Program-made: the position numbers and the translations under genes | The notes under the pieces: generated by a model | Told to the model about the DNA's origin: nothing | Database searches by the model: none | What the model saw: only the letters and a program-made list of their open reading frames with translations | NCBI RefSeq assembly: GCF_002592005.1 | Contig: NZ_NVQF01000059.1 | Coordinates: forward strand, 1-38,660 | Source: Mycolicibacterium palauense | Lineage (GTDB): Bacteria > Actinomycetota > Actinomycetes > Mycobacteriales > Mycobacteriaceae | Length of the DNA: 38,660 nt | Reading direction: 5' to 3' | Shown here: positions 38,564 to 38,660 of the stretch, one piece after another | Layout of the letters: each line of letters opens with the position of its first letter | Numbering within the stretch: the stretch's first letter is position 1

Positions 38564-38660
38564 TTATCTGAGTGCCTCCTCGGTCTGAGGGTGCCGCTGG
38601 CGATGGTAGTAGAGCGCTTCAGCCCGGTCCGGCGTCAGGTCCTGGCAGTAGCCGTTGGGC
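38564..38660 (-). CDS. C-terminal 31 residues of an unidentified protein, gene runs off the right edge
   Basis: The minus strand reads PNGYCQDLTPDRAEALYYHR and then QRHPQTEEALR before TAA at 38566-38564, with normal high-GC codons. The composition (Arg, His, Tyr, Gln) would suit a transposase or recombinase tail, and it ends 20-30 bp from the point where the EAL gene is cut. I cannot name the family from this fragment. Confidence 0.45.
   Translation of the reverse strand, partial: PNGYCQDLTPDRAEALYYHRQRHPQTEEALR

Noticed and set aside
38521..38626. Continuation of the GGDEF-EAL frame upstream of the DEF codons
   Set aside because: It reads SGTLRPRRHSDKRTSRHAGA with AGA/AGG codons and no GGDEF similarity, and it meets a stop, so it is not the native gene.

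Overview
The window is GC-rich DNA from a mycobacterium, most likely a rapid-growing species (Mycolicibacterium type). The evidence is a carboxylic acid reductase of the FadD9/CAR type, a cyclopropane/methoxy-mycolate-type methyltransferase, the phosphatidylinositol mannoside genes pgsA-patA-pimA, and a gene order that largely follows the M. tuberculosis Rv2587c-Rv2623 segment: secD, yajC, gabT, car/fadD9, ruvB, ruvA, ruvC, yebC, pdxT, tesB, pdxS, NUDIX, pimA, acyltransferase, pgsA, HIT, thrS, DUF1990, universal stress protein. The gene-order comparison is from memory, not from a search.

Layout. Positions 1-1039 hold the 5' part of secD and all of yajC (Sec export accessories, minus strand). 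Positions 1241-4945 hold a nitroreductase and a gabT/aldehyde dehydrogenase pair for 4-aminobutyraldehyde and GABA catabolism. After a small membrane protein and a 350-bp AT-containing regulatory gap comes car (6159-9680), closed by a strong hairpin. Positions 9767-11464 carry a DhmA-type haloalkane dehalogenase and a membrane protein. Positions 11647-13897 are the ruvC-ruvA-ruvB operon, with 4-nt overlaps and a LexA/SOS box upstream. yebC follows. An acyl-CoA dehydrogenase sits between yebC and pdxT, which are neighbours in M. tuberculosis. The PLP synthase operon pdxS-tesB-pdxT runs leftward from 18748.

Positions 18829-25387 are one tightly coupled leftward operon, thrS-HIT-pgsA-patA-pimA-NUDIX, in which every junction is a stop/start overlap. 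It links threonyl-tRNA synthesis to phosphatidylinositol and PIM synthesis. At the pimA/NUDIX junction a 23-bp tandem repeat has multiplied the stop/start overlap into a chain of three identical-sized mini-ORFs. A second mini-ORF bridges pdxS and tesB. Positions 25489-28330 hold a PGPGW membrane protein, a thioesterase, a DUF1990 protein and a 13-bp tandem repeat array, then a universal stress protein. The stress protein is followed by a P2-type cation ATPase. Two DosR-like boxes lie at the expected distance upstream of this pair, which suggests a hypoxia/dormancy operon.

Positions 31166-36257 (minus strand) carry a mycolic acid methyltransferase, an acyl-CoA synthetase and a molybdopterin oxidoreductase. 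Divergent from these are an SDR and a 70-residue protein. The right end (37432-38660) is different: a GGDEF-EAL gene with strongly G/T-biased codons is cut at its GGDEF motif. Beyond the cut lies unrelated sequence with the C-terminus of another reading frame, which looks like a mobile-element insertion.

Overall theme: mostly conserved chromosomal backbone. The unusual material consists of short tandem duplications (12-30 bp) at gene junctions, several perfect palindromes next to start codons, two apparently leaderless genes, and the broken c-di-GMP gene at the end. No tRNA, rRNA or CRISPR array was seen.
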